Shown here: one piece after another, positions 1 to 6,287 of the stretch
Position numbering within the stretch: position 1 is the first letter of the stretch
Layout: every line of letters starts with the position of its first letter
Assembly (NCBI GenBank): GCA_026770585.1
Contig: MU646458.1
Span: 124,233 to 136,467, forward strand
Reading direction: 5' to 3'
Length of the DNA: 12,235 nucleotides
Source: Baffinella frigidus
Lineage: Eukaryota > Cryptophyceae > Cryptomonadales > Baffinellaceae
Program-made: the position numbers and the translations under genes
Notes under the pieces: model-generated
Seen by the model: the letters and a program-made list of their open reading frames with translations, nothing else
What the model was told of the DNA's origin: nothing
Databases searched by the model: none

Positions 1-20
1 TACATGTACATGTACTGTAC
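1..20. repeat. TACATGTA palindromic run
   Basis: Overlapping TACATGTA/GTACATGTAC palindromes open the window. Related TGTACATGTA words recur near 311, 891 and 4217, often next to a repeat boundary. No function is assigned. Confidence 0.5.
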
Positions 21-106
21 AGTGTATTCAGTGCAACCCCCAATAAAAAAATCCAAAATCATCGGGACTCGCCGTACAAACTGTGTCTTGAGAAAGCGTG
101 CCTCCT

Positions 107-277
107 ATGCCCTCCGCCCTGCTCTTCCCTCGGCATGGGTTCATTCTCACACGGGTCCCCGATTGTGGACATTCACATGGTCAAAACCCGCCTCGGGAGG
201 GGGGCGAGGAGGAGAGCGAGGATTCACAGGAAGATGTTCCCCTTGCTCAGAGGAAGAGGAAGGTTGCACCGGTCTAA
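107..277 (+). CDS. Small ORF or last exon with acidic stretch and basic cluster
   Basis: An open frame of 56 codons from ATG 107 to a double stop (TAA at 275, TAA at 278). Third positions favour G/C in its first half. The C-terminal half reads REGGEEESEDSQED followed by QRKRK, an acidic low-complexity stretch and then a basic cluster of the kind seen in nuclear localisation signals. The stop overlaps AATAAA at 276-281, which could be a polyadenylation signal. A TGA lies in frame shortly upstream, so the piece is either a small complete ORF or a terminal exon whose acceptor I cannot place. No family is recognised. A second frame across the same bases is also open for over 300 nt, so the frame choice rests on codon bias and composition only. 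Confidence 0.35.
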   Translation: MPSALLFPRHGFILTRVPDCGHSHGQNPPREGGEEESEDSQEDVPLAQRKRKVAPV

Positions 278-382
278 TAAAGGACAGCCGAGCTGATCAC
301 GTGTCTTGGTTGTACATGTAGATGTACTGAATTCAAGGTCCGCACACACTCGTCGTTCGCGAACCTTGATGAATTTAAGGTC

Positions 383-490
383 ATTTAAGGTCACACACTG
401 ACTGCTTTTCTGTGGACCTTAAATTTAAGGTCACACACACTGACTGCTTTCCTGTGGACCTTAAATTTAAGGTCACACACACTGACTGCT
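383..490. repeat. 40/42-bp tandem repeat with palindromic junctions
   Basis: Two full units (383-422, 423-464) and a partial third (465-490) of a sequence running from ATTTAAGGTCACACAC to CTGTGGACCTTAA. Each unit boundary forms the perfect 18-bp palindrome GACCTTAAATTTAAGGTC (415-432 and 457-474). Units differ by one CA step and one T/C. Confidence 0.9.
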
Positions 491-519
491 CAAAAGTGTA
501 TGACCTTGTAATCGAGTAA

Positions 520-575
520 GCCCTGTACCTCGCTCATCAGAAACCGCCTGCCCCAAAACTAGGGTAGCTCGACGG
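520..575. repeat. Partial copy of CCTAGG-core foldback family
   Basis: CCCTGTACCTCGCTCATCAGAAAC followed by a C-rich stretch and CTAGGG matches the left arm of the foldback at 1359-1482. Only one arm is present. Confidence 0.6.
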
Positions 576-613
576 TGCTGGACTTGAGCCCCCTTCTGGG
601 GATCATTCAAGAA

Positions 614-652
614 ACAGCCTCGGTGGGGGTGCATACATGGCGGCCGTGTTGG
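614..652 (-). repeat. Dispersed exon-like block, inverted copy
   Basis: The reverse complement reads CACGGCCGCCATGTATGCAC then CCCCACCGAGGCTGT, nearly identical to 1069-1117. The two copies face each other across the GA tract, making an inverted pair about 400 bp apart. Further plus-strand copies occur at 2749, 3140 and 4256. Confidence 0.75.
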
Positions 653-755
653 TAGTCATGAATCTCTCACCGTTAGGCGAAGTGTGGCTTCTTTTCCCCC
701 TCTTTTTTTCAGAAGGGTTCGTCGTATGCGGGGTCGTGTTCGATCGAGTACTGAA

Positions 756-760
<5 letters not shown>

Positions 761-802
<42 letters not shown>

Positions 803-886
803 CAAAGAGCGAGAGAGCGAGCGAGCGAGAGAGAGAGAGAGCGCGCGCGAGAGAGAGAGGGAGAGAGGGAGAGAGGGGGAGAGAAA
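761..886. repeat. (GA)n microsatellite with interruptions
   Basis: An almost pure GA run at 761-799 decays into GAGCGAGC and GCGCGC variants and GGGAGA units up to about 886. The Arg/Glu-rich and Ser/Leu-rich open frames on the two strands here are simple-repeat translations, not genes. Confidence 0.95.
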
Positions 887-1068
887 ACCTACATGTACTC
901 GCGCATCCCTGAACCTCTGCATCCAAAATCTAATCGCGCATCGCTGCTTCTGCTCAAGGAAATCCATGCTTCTTGACTTTTGTTTTTGTTTAAGTTTCTT
1001 TTTCCGCCACCAATTCACCAACGCCACCTCTCCCATCGCCACGTCTCAAGAGAGACCATTATTACTTC

Positions 1069-1117
1069 CACCACGGCCGCCGTGTATGCACCCCCACCGA
1101 GGCTGTGCCTGAGCAGG
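1069..1117 (+). repeat. Dispersed exon-like block, copy 2
   Basis: Same family as 614-652 (inverted) and 3140-3183. It is preceded at 1014-1040 by a sequence whose reverse complement occurs inside the copy at 2749-2807, so the copies are mosaics. The T-rich stretch 940-1010 between the GA tract and this block shows no feature I can name. Confidence 0.7.
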
Positions 1118-1170
1118 GCCTAGAGATAGGTCACGTGTACTCTGTAGTCCCCCCTACGGAGGCTAGGGTT

Positions 1171-1302
1171 CTACAGGTCCTACACAGATACCTTGCTAAA
1201 AATGAGCCCCCTGCCCCCCCAAGACCACCGTAGGGCCATAGATAGGCCTCCTGTAGATTCCTAGGGAGGTGCGCCTCCTTACGAGCGAGGTAACCCTGTA
1301 GA
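1171..1302. mobile_element. Foldback element, CCTAGG family, copy 1
   Basis: The left arm begins CTACAGG and contains ATACCTTGCTAAAAATGAG. The right arm ends CTCCTTACGAGCGAGGTA then ACCCTGTAG, its imperfect reverse complement. The centre carries CCGTAGGGCC and CCTAGGG words. The arms are about 35-40 bp. No protein is encoded, so this is MITE-like by structure only. Confidence 0.55.
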
Positions 1303-1358
1303 GTTCTCCGATACAATTAGCATGAGCCTGGAACAAGCCTTCATAAGGAGCTCTTGGC

Positions 1359-1482
1359 CTACAGGGGTACCTCGCCCATAAGAAACTGCCCCCCCCCTAG
1401 GGCTACCAAAGGGCCCTACGCATGGGCCTACTGTAGGGTCCTAGGGGCGCGGGGTTTCTTATGAGCGAGGCAGCCCTGTCGA
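1359..1482. mobile_element. Foldback element, CCTAGG family, copy 2
   Basis: The clearest member. The left arm includes TACCTCGCCCATAAGAAACT and the right arm includes TTTCTTATGAGCGAGGCAGC, its reverse complement with few mismatches. The arms are about 40 bp, joined through C/G tracts and CCTAGG. It is non-coding. Confidence 0.7.
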
Positions 1483-1587
1483 GCTCTCCCGAGGCGGGCC
1501 TATCCCAGGCTAGTCCGCACAACAGGTTGTGAGTGCCTCACTCGGACTCCTTATCTGAGCTTCTCAGTTGGAATCGAGCGGGATAGG

Positions 1588-1656
1588 CTCTACGGGGGTA
1601 CATCGCTCATAAGAAAACGCCCCCCCCCCTAGGACCCTACAGTAGCCCTATGCCGC
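1588..1656. mobile_element. Half foldback element, CCTAGG family, copy 3
   Basis: TACATCGCTCATAAGAAAAC, a C10 run and CCTAGGACCCTACAGTAG match the left half of the element at 1359. The right arm is missing. Confidence 0.55.
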
Positions 1657-1690
1657 GAGAGTCTGACTCGGGATCAAGCGGACACAGTCC
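1645..1690 (+). repeat. Duplicated 40-bp block, copy 1
   Basis: AGTAGCCCTATGCCGCGAG followed by ACTCGGGATCAAGCGGA recurs with a few changes at about 1904-1945. The stretch 1772-2007 around the second copy holds only such partial duplications and no supported gene. Confidence 0.6.
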
Positions 1691-1717
1691 CGTGTAGGAC
1701 AGCCGGAGTGACTTTAC

Positions 1718-1771
1718 ACGTACTACCAACACTGGTGTGAGGCTACGTACTACCAACACTGGTGTGAGGCT
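1718..1771. repeat. 27-bp perfect tandem duplication
   Basis: Two abutting 27-bp units (1718-1744, 1745-1771) read ACGTACTACCAACACTGG then TGTGAGGCT. Each unit holds the near-palindrome CCAACACTGGTGTG. Confidence 0.9.
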
Positions 1772-2007
1772 AGTCCTCACAACAGGGCGTTGTCTGACCC
1801 TATCCCTTAAGTGCCCATAGGGTGAATATTCACTTAACTCGTCCTAGGCAGGTCCTGGGGCCTTACCGTAGGGCGTATGAGCCTACTGGGAACTTAAGGG
1901 ATAGTAGCCCTATGCCGCGAGTGCCTCACTCGGGATCATGCGGAGCGGAAATGTGCATCTCAAAGAGGTCGTCTGCTGTAAAGTCGGCCCTGCACGCGAT
2001 AGTTTGG

Positions 2008-2515
2008 GATTTAGGGTTTCGGGTTTGGGGTTTAGGGTCTAGGGTTTGGGGGTTAGGGTTAGGGGTTTAGGGTTTGGCGTTCAAGGTGTAGGGTTTAAGT
2101 TTCAAGGTTTAGGGTTGAGGGTGTGGGGTTTAGAGTTCAGGGTTTAGGGTTTAGGATGTAGGGCGCAGGGTGTAGGGTGCAGGGTGTAGGGTGTAGGGTG
2201 TAGGGTGTAGGGTTGAGGGTGTAGGGTTAAGGGCGTAGGGTGTAGGATTGAGGGTTTAGGGTTGAGCGTTTAGGGTTTAGGATTTAGAGTTTGGGTTTTA
2301 CGGTTTGGAGTTTAGGGTGTAGGGTTTAGGTGTAAGGTGTAGGGTGTAGGGTTTGGGGTGTAGGGTGTAGGGTTCAGGGTGTAGGGTGTGGGGTGTAGGG
2401 TTAAGGGCGTAGGGTTTAGGGTTTAGGTTTTAGGATTTAGGGTTTAGGGTTGAGAATTTAGGGGTTAGGGGTTAGGATTTAGGGTTTAGGGTTTAGGCAC
2501 CGGAGGTAGGAGGAG
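2008..2515 (+). repeat. Degenerate telomere-like heptamer array (G-rich on +)
   Basis: About 500 bp of TTTAGGG variants (TGTAGGG, TTCAGGG, TTGAGGG, TTTGGGG), almost all G-rich on the plus strand. The stretch 2160-2420 is dominated by TGTAGGG. The variants and flanking duplicated blocks show an interstitial array, not a functional chromosome end. Confidence 0.9.
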
Positions 2516-2740
2516 AGAAGGCCAGGGGAGGTGGCCGCGAAGGACGGCTGGACCGCGCTCACGGGCGGGAGCGCTACCTGGAGTAGGAGAGAGACTCTTT
2601 GAGTCTCTAGGAGAGAGAGAACCTTTTGAGTCTTTAGGAGTGAGAGACTCTGTTTGAGTCCCTGGTGTAGGATAGAGATACTCATTGAGAAAATTTGCAC
2701 ACACTGCACTCTGCATTGCAGGGAGAGAGACTCTTGTTAA
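2516..2740. repeat. Duplicated block, copy A (related to 2931-3120)
   Basis: Shares GGCTGGACCGCGC, CACACTGCACTCTGCATTGCAG and the following exon-like block with 2931-3183, so a large segment was duplicated together with adjacent telomere-like repeats. Between 2588 and 2670 there are three degenerate units of GACTC...GAGTCTCT. On the minus strand a CTCCTACTCCAG|GTAGCG junction resembles a splice donor, and coding there is possible but unproven. Confidence 0.55.
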
Positions 2741-2748
2741 TACCGACA

Positions 2749-2807
2749 CGGCCGCCATGATGGGAGAGGTGGCGTTGGTGAATATGCACCCCCACCGAGG
2801 CTGTGTC
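2749..2807 (+). repeat. Dispersed exon-like block, copy 3 (interrupted)
   Basis: ACGGCCGCCATG at 2749-2760 is separated from ATGCACCCCCACCGAGGC (from 2784) by about 25 bp that are the reverse complement of 1014-1040. This is a mosaic of two inverted neighbours. Confidence 0.6.
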
Positions 2808-2837
2808 TGCGCCGGGGCGCCGAGAGAGGTCATCGTT

Positions 2838-2936
2838 TAGGGTGCAGGGTGTAGGGTGTAGGGGGTAGGGTGTAGGGTGAAGGGCGTAGGGTTTAGGGTG
2901 TAGGGTGTAGGGTGTAGGGTTTTGGGGTTAGGGAAG
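2838..2936 (+). repeat. Degenerate telomere-like array
   Basis: TGTAGGG/TTTAGGG heptamers, again placed directly after GAGAGAGGTCATCGTTT, as is the array at 3208. The array and the block before it were copied as one unit. Confidence 0.85.
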
Positions 2937-3120
2937 GCTGGACCGCGCACATGGGCGGGGGCGCCACCAGGTGTAGGCGAGAAAGACTCTTTGAGATCCG
3001 AAAGGAAGCATGGCTTTTCTGCTGAACAAGTTCCAGTGTCCGCCTATGTTGGGAGCTCGAAGAACCTCGGGGACTTGAAGGGAAATCTGCACACACTGCA
3101 CTCTGCATTGCAGAGAGAAA
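2931..3120. repeat. Duplicated block, copy B
   Basis: The counterpart of 2516-2740. On the minus strand both copies translate to a VA.PP..AVQPS-like stretch, but with several non-synonymous differences, so no coding call is made. Confidence 0.5.
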
Positions 3121-3139
3121 GACCCTTGTTAATGCCGAG

Positions 3140-3183
3140 ACGGTCGCCATGTGTGCACCCTCTCCGAGGCTGTGTTTGAGCAG
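3140..3183 (+). repeat. Dispersed exon-like block, copy 4
   Basis: ACGGTCGCCATGTGTGCACC then CTCTCCGAGGCTGTGTTTGAG. It follows the same 3' neighbour as copy 3 (TCATCGTTT and a telomere-like array). Confidence 0.7.
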
Positions 3184-3207
3184 GGGCGTAGAGAGAGGTC
3201 ATCGTTT

Positions 3208-3420
3208 GGGGTGTAGGGTGTAGGGTGTAGGGTGTGGGGTTTGGGGTTTATGTTGTGGGTGGTGAGGTGTGGGGTGTGGGCAGTGGGGTGTGGGGTTCGG
3301 GTTCGGGTTTAGGATTTAGGGTTGAGGGTTTAGAGTTTAGGGTTTGGGGTGTAGGGTTTAGGGTGCAGGGTTTAGGGGGGTTGGTGCAGGGTTGAGGATT
3401 TGGATTTTACGGTGTAGGCT
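3208..3420 (+). repeat. Degenerate telomere-like array
   Basis: TGTAGGG, TGTGGGG and TTTAGGG variants with increasing divergence toward 3420. G-rich on the plus strand. Confidence 0.85.
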
Positions 3421-3487
3421 ATGGCGGCTGCGGTCCAAACAAACGCGCAAGGTCTCTCTGTATCAACAGATTCCACAATAATATATT

Positions 3488-3597
3488 TTTTCATGCAACG
3501 AGAATTATTACACAAAGCATTTGTTTTCTGCAACGAGAATTACTACAAATCATGCATTGTTTATTCGGCGACAAAAATTACTACACATAAAGATGAT
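3488..3597 (+). repeat. Three degenerate ~37-bp repeats (GCAACGARAATTACTACAC)
   Basis: Three units at about 3488-3521, 3522-3559 and 3560-3597 share TGCAACGAGAATTACTACA. The same core, CAACGAAAATCACTACAC, lies inside the foldbacks at 8691-8866 and 7671-7802, so this may be a decayed relative of those elements. Confidence 0.6.
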
Positions 3598-3611
3598 GCT
3601 AATAATAGTAC

Positions 3612-3674
3612 CTTCGGGGAGCCCCGGACTTGGCGGTCCGGAAAGTGGTCGGCAAACTCGAAGGGGTCTGGCTT
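3612..3674 (-). CDS. Minus-strand exon fragment KPDPFEFADHFPDRQVRGSP, copy b
   Basis: The minus strand reads KPDPFEFADHFPDRQVRGSP then K, followed by AAG|GTACTA, a plausible donor. It matches the 3' end of the larger exon at 4012-4224. Between the 21 shared codons there are four differences, three synonymous and one Lys/Gln at the last codon, which supports this frame and strand. Homology stops at the 5' side near 3674, so this is a partial copy. No protein family is recognised. Confidence 0.55.
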
Positions 3675-3684
3675 ACTTATTACA

Positions 3685-3765
3685 AGTAATAGTACGGGCT
3701 ATTACTAGTAAGAGTGTGGGTACTGGTGATAGTACGGGCTATAAGTAACAGTACGGGCTGTTAGA
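3685..3765. repeat. Three AGTACGGGCTAT repeats with hairpin
   Basis: TAATAGTACGGGCTATTACT and two variants lie within 80 bp. The first forms an 8-bp stem, AGTAATAG/CTATTACT, around TACGGG. The stretch 3766-3960 holds AT-rich unique sequence and two ~12-bp repeats (AAAAGTCAACA) but no supported gene. Confidence 0.6.
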
Positions 3766-4011
3766 ATTGCTATTAGTAATAGACTTTTGTAACACTGAAC
3801 TCAAGGCTCAAGGGCCTCATTTAGGACCTGTATCGAGAGTAACAAAGAAGAAGAAGAAAGATGTAGTGATAGTACCACGCCAGAGCCTTGGAAGGGGTCG
3901 CCAAAAGTCAATGCCTCCTCAGGGCAGTGGTTTTCAAAAGTCAACAACCACTTTCAGACGCGGTTTAAAAAGTCAACACCCTCCTGCACTCTGGCGTGGT
4001 ACGGGCGCGAC

Positions 4012-4224
4012 CTGCGGGGAACCCCGAACTTGGCGGTCCGGAAAGTGGTCGGCAAACTCAAAGGGGTCTGGCTTGAGCAGCAAGCCCTCCCTCCATTTCG
4101 GGTCCACCTGCACCAGAGGGATGAAGTTAATTGGATATCCCAAAATGACGAAATCATGGGTGGCACAGAGCGGAATCAAGCAGCGCGCGACCACAGAGAG
4201 TTGGAGACCTTCATGATTGTACAT
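4012..4224 (-). CDS. Minus-strand exon, unknown protein, copy a
   Basis: Open for about 70 codons in a frame with strong G/C third positions, including LCATHDFVILGYPINFIP, VQVDPKWREGLLL and KPDPFEFADHFPDRQVRGSP, and ending at CAG|GTCGCG, a good donor. The same CAG|GTCGCG ends the exon at 10495-10538. The 5' limit is uncertain: an ATG at 4224 exists, but an acceptor is equally possible. The composition is that of an ordinary soluble globular protein. I do not recognise the family. The plus-strand open frame over the same bases is the weaker alternative. Confidence 0.55.
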
Positions 4225-4255
4225 GTATCACAGAAAGGGACCTTTCTTGATACGA

Positions 4256-4304
4256 ACACGGCTGGCATGTATGCACACTCACCGAAGCTGTGTCTCGAGC
4301 AGGA
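4256..4304 (+). repeat. Dispersed exon-like block, copy 5
   Basis: ACACGGCTGGCATGTATGCA then CACTCACCGAAGCTGTGTCTC matches copies 2-4. Here the plus strand is open through it (GTFLDTNTAGMYAHSPKLC), but other copies carry stops in that frame, so coding is not established. Confidence 0.55.
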
Positions 4305-4433
4305 GCTAGACTATGCGCAAGCCATTTCGGGGCCACCTACACCAGAGCCATGTGTCAGAGAGAAATGCAAACTGGCGGCTGAGATTAATCATGTTGGCAT
4401 CACGAAGGGTCTCTCTCTTTTCAACCTCTGGAT

Positions 4434-4548
4434 CTACCTCACTCGGGTTGGCCGGCTATTCTCAAGTTGACACGCTGGGGTTGCGGTGAAAATTCGGCAA
4501 CTTTGGAGCGGAAATGAGCCTGGCCCCACCAAATCGGCGAGACGGGAT
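4434..4548 (-). mobile_element. Introner-like element A
   Basis: Read on the minus strand it runs from GCCGATTTGGTGGGGCC through CCAAAGTTGCC and CCGCAACCCC to GTCAACTTGAGAATAG, ending GAGTGAGGTAG as a possible acceptor. It lies just downstream of the minus-strand exon candidate at 4555-4673, in sense. The donor is not clear (a GTCTCG nearby is possible). Confidence 0.6.
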
Positions 4549-4554
4549 GAGCCT

Positions 4555-4673
4555 TTGACAGTCACGACTCTCAACACGCCAGAAAACGGAACCGCGCTCC
4601 CGCCAAGCCCCGTGTCTATCCATACATGATAATTCGTTTTCTGTGGATCAGAAAAGTGCCACTCCGGACACAT
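4555..4673 (-). CDS. Minus-strand exon candidate, unknown protein
   Basis: The minus strand is open over about 40 codons, with text such as CPEWHFSDPQKTNYHVWIDT and GLGGSAVPFSGVLRVVTVKG, before running into element A. The amino-acid mix is typical of a folded protein, but there is no duplicate to test it against, and neither splice boundary is certain. No family is recognised. Confidence 0.35.
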
Positions 4674-4792
4674 CGAGGAACCGCAGCACCGGATATCCGG
4701 TGTAACGTGACCGACAATTGCTTACGTGTTTCCTAAGAAACAGTCAAATAGTTGACTTTAGATGGTTCTCCGTGGTGTTTTGAGCGGTATAC

Positions 4793-4819
4793 CTGGTTTC
4801 CGAGTGCTGGCGGAGTTCA
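4793..4819 (-). CDS. 47-nt exon family, copy i (degenerate)
   Basis: Ends ACTCGGAAACCAG|GTATAC on the minus strand, matching the 3' end and donor of the 47-nt exon at 5020-5066. The 5' part has diverged and no acceptor is recognisable. Confidence 0.4.
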
Positions 4820-4890
4820 GGGTTTGAGGTTCACGGGTCATGGTTTACGGTGTACGGGTTTGGGGTTTAGGGTTTGAGGATCAGGCATAG
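4811..4890 (+). repeat. Short telomere-like degenerate stretch
   Basis: TTCAGGG, TTTGAGG, TTTACGG and TTTAGGG words between exon copies i and ii. On the minus-strand model it is intronic. Confidence 0.6.
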
Positions 4891-4917
4891 TTGCTAGGTT
4901 TTGAGTATGAGACGTGC

Positions 4918-4945
4918 CTGCTTCCCGGGCGGAGCACTTGCCGCA
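4918..4945 (-). CDS. 47-nt exon family, copy ii (deleted, GC donor)
   Basis: TGCGGCAAGTGCTCCGCCC then GGGAAGCAG|GCACGT on the minus strand. It lacks 9 nt at the 5' side and 10 nt inside relative to the full exon, so the frame is disturbed. The donor is GC rather than GT. Confidence 0.45.
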
Positions 4946-5019
4946 CTTGGGTTGACCGACTATTCATAAGTTGACAAGCTGGGTGTGCGGTACAAACCCG
5001 TCAACTTTGGAGCGAATAC
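4946..5019 (-). mobile_element. Introner-like element B = complete 74-nt intron
   Basis: The element coincides with an intron: minus-strand GTATTCGCTCC, then AAGTTGACGGG, GTACCGCACACCC, GTCAACTTATGAATAGTC and CAACCCAAG. The AAGTTGAC/GTCAACTT arms can pair. The 5' half (the ACCAATTTGGTG box) is deleted relative to element C. Confidence 0.6.
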
Positions 5020-5066
5020 CTGCTTTCCGAGGGCGCGCGGGCGGAGGACTTGCCGCGCGTGGTGGT
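5020..5066 (-). CDS. 47-nt exon family, copy iii (intact)
   Basis: The minus-strand exon is bounded by CTGCCAG| and AAGCAG|GTATTC. The frame reads TTTRGKSSARAPSES plus two bases, and nearly every third position is G or C. The copies at 5598 and 5793 have the same 47-nt length with acceptors and donors at the same places. A 47-nt exon does not keep frame when repeated, so inclusion of one versus two copies would change the reading frame. The opposite strand is also GC3-rich (YLLSEGARAEDL) but has no splice signals at these edges. Confidence 0.6.
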
Positions 5067-5178
5067 CTGGCAGACTATTCTTAAGTTAACCTCCCAGGTT
5101 TGCGGTACAAACCACGTCAACTTTTGGGTGAAAAGGAGCCTGGTCGCACCAAATTGGTGATGCCAAATAGACTGATAC
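5067..5178 (-). mobile_element. Introner-like element C = complete 112-nt intron
   Basis: The reference copy. The minus strand starts GTATCAGTCTATTTGG, then ATCACCAATTTGGTGCG, GACCAGGCTCC, AAAGTTGACGTGG, TTTGTACCGCAAACC and GTTAACTTAAGAATAGTC, ending TGCCAG. It fits exactly between a CAG at the donor side (exon iv) and the acceptor of exon iii. The arms AAGTTGAC and GTTAACTT form the foldback. Confidence 0.7.
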
Positions 5179-5205
5179 CTGCTTGTGGAGCGCTCGCGTG
5201 GTTTG
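5179..5205 (-). CDS. 47-nt exon family, copy iv (degenerate)
   Basis: The 3' end reads GAGCGCTCCACAAGCAG|GTATCAG on the minus strand, matching AAGCAG|GTAT of the family. Upstream it has diverged. The stretch 5206-5480 holds partial CCTAGG-family words (5318-5372) and no supported exon. Confidence 0.4.
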
Positions 5206-5481
5206 AGGTTTTGGGTTGAAGTGGCACGGTTCACGGTTTACAGTCCACACAGCGGGCTACGAAGGGATTTTCGGGCGCTGAGAGCCCGAGTTTCCGTTAC
5301 CTTATCCCTAGAAACCCCCCCATGTCCCTACGGGTTGCCTACCGTAGGATCCTAGGTCTTATCGCTTAGGGGTTATTCAAAATTCCCTCGACGACCGCCG
5401 TGTGGGTAGGGGTGTGTGGTTCAGGATTTGAGAATATACAAGGCGGTCGCTGTGGTAGTAATACAGGTCTCTTTCTAAGTT

Positions 5482-5590
5482 TAGGGTTTGAGGATGAGCC
5501 ATACCTGCTTGGGTTCACGGTTTGGGGTTTACGGGTCATGGTTTACGGTTTACGGTATGGGGATTTGGAGTTTAGGGTGTGAGGATCAGG
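5482..5590 (+). repeat. Degenerate telomere-like stretch
   Basis: TTTAGGG, TTTGAGG, TTTACGG and TTTGGGG words. By the minus-strand model it is part of the intron between exon copies v and iv. Confidence 0.6.
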
Positions 5591-5597
5591 CACATGC

Positions 5598-5644
5598 CTG
5601 TTTGCCGAGGGCGCGCGGGCGGAGGACTTGCCGCACGTGGCGGC
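5598..5644 (-). CDS. 47-nt exon family, copy v (GC donor)
   Basis: Same 47-nt exon, with CGGCCAG| acceptor and CAAACAG|GCATGT at the donor side, a GC donor unless it is dead. The frame reads AATCGKSSARAPS. It differs from copies iii and vi at only a few positions. Confidence 0.55.
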
Positions 5645-5792
5645 CTGGCCGACTATTCTTAAGTTGACCTCCCAGGGTTGCGTCTAGGAATTGGAGCCCT
5701 TGTCATGCGCAATAATGTTTCATCTGTACTACAAAACACTTTTAGCTCGAAACGTTGCGTTTGACATTCTGACTTGTGGTCTGGCGTGGTAC
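5645..5792 (-). other. 148-nt intron between copies vi and v
   Basis: The minus strand starts GTACCACGCCAGACCACAAG (second intron family, 5715-5792, shared with 6403-6487) and ends with the 3' half of the introner-like element, AGGTCAACTTAAGAATAGTC then GGCCAG (5645-5688). The intron is thus a chimera of two dispersed intron families. On the plus strand an open frame runs through the whole stretch into copy vi, which I take as chance. Confidence 0.55.
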
Positions 5793-5839
5793 CTGCTTTC
5801 CGAGGGCGCGCGGGCGGAGGACTTGTCGGACGTGGCGGC
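5793..5839 (-). CDS. 47-nt exon family, copy vi (intact)
   Basis: Minus-strand exon with acceptor TGCCAG| and donor AAGCAG|GTACCA, frame AATSDKSSARAPSES. Same length and boundaries as copies iii and v. Confidence 0.58.
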
Positions 5840-6039
5840 CTGGCACCTGCGTTAACCCCTCGTGCCTCCACACCTGATTCGAGGGTTTCGGGGTTCGGAT
5901 CAGGGCTTCGGGTTCCAGGGCATGCCGCAGCATGCGCTCCGGCAGAAACCATGCCACGTCGGCCCAACACCGTACACCCGGAACTCATCCAAGGCCCGAA
6001 GCCCGAAACCCCATCCCATCCCGTTTTTGGAAAACCAGG

Positions 6040-6118
6040 GTTTGAGCCGCTTCGAGTTGTTGGTGGGTTAGGGTTCCGGTTTTCGGTTTTCGGTTTCGAT
6101 TTTCGGGTTTCGGAGAGC
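6040..6118 (+). repeat. GGTTTCGG/TTTTCGG variant telomere-like stretch
   Basis: GGTTAGGG grades into TTTTCGG and TTTCGGG heptamer variants. It lies downstream of the donor of the 6133-6216 exon on the minus strand, so it would be intronic. The stretch 5860-6039 shows no supported gene. Confidence 0.6.
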
Positions 6119-6132
6119 TAGGGGTATCAAAC

Positions 6133-6216
6133 CTCGTCTTTGAGAGCCGCGCCCTCAACGAGGCGTTCCTGCAGCGCCAGCTCTGCCTCGGGTGTGTCCC
6201 GCATGCCCCTCCATTC
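6133..6216 (-). CDS. 40-codon exon family, copy a (3' two thirds)
   Basis: The minus strand reads MRDTPEAELALQERLVEGAA then LKDE and ends GACGAG|GTTTGA. It matches residues 18-40 of the full exon at 6488-6607. The 5' part (MEWRG) is not homologous and no acceptor is evident. Confidence 0.6.
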
Positions 6217-6287
6217 CATAGGACCCTACGGTAGGACATCCCTAGGGACCTAGCGTGTCCCTACGGAGGTGAAAACATAGCTGTTAC

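Noticed and set aside
637-1112. Arg/Glu-rich and Ser/Leu-rich open frames on both strands
   Set aside because: They are translations of the GA microsatellite; no codon bias or conservation outside it.
5716-5858. Plus-strand frame running through the 47-nt exon copy vi (YLLSEGARAEDLSDVAAWHLR)
   Set aside because: It looks protein-like, but none of the six copies has plus-strand splice sites, while all have a minus-strand CAG|G(T/C)A edge. Kept as the main alternative to the minus-strand model.
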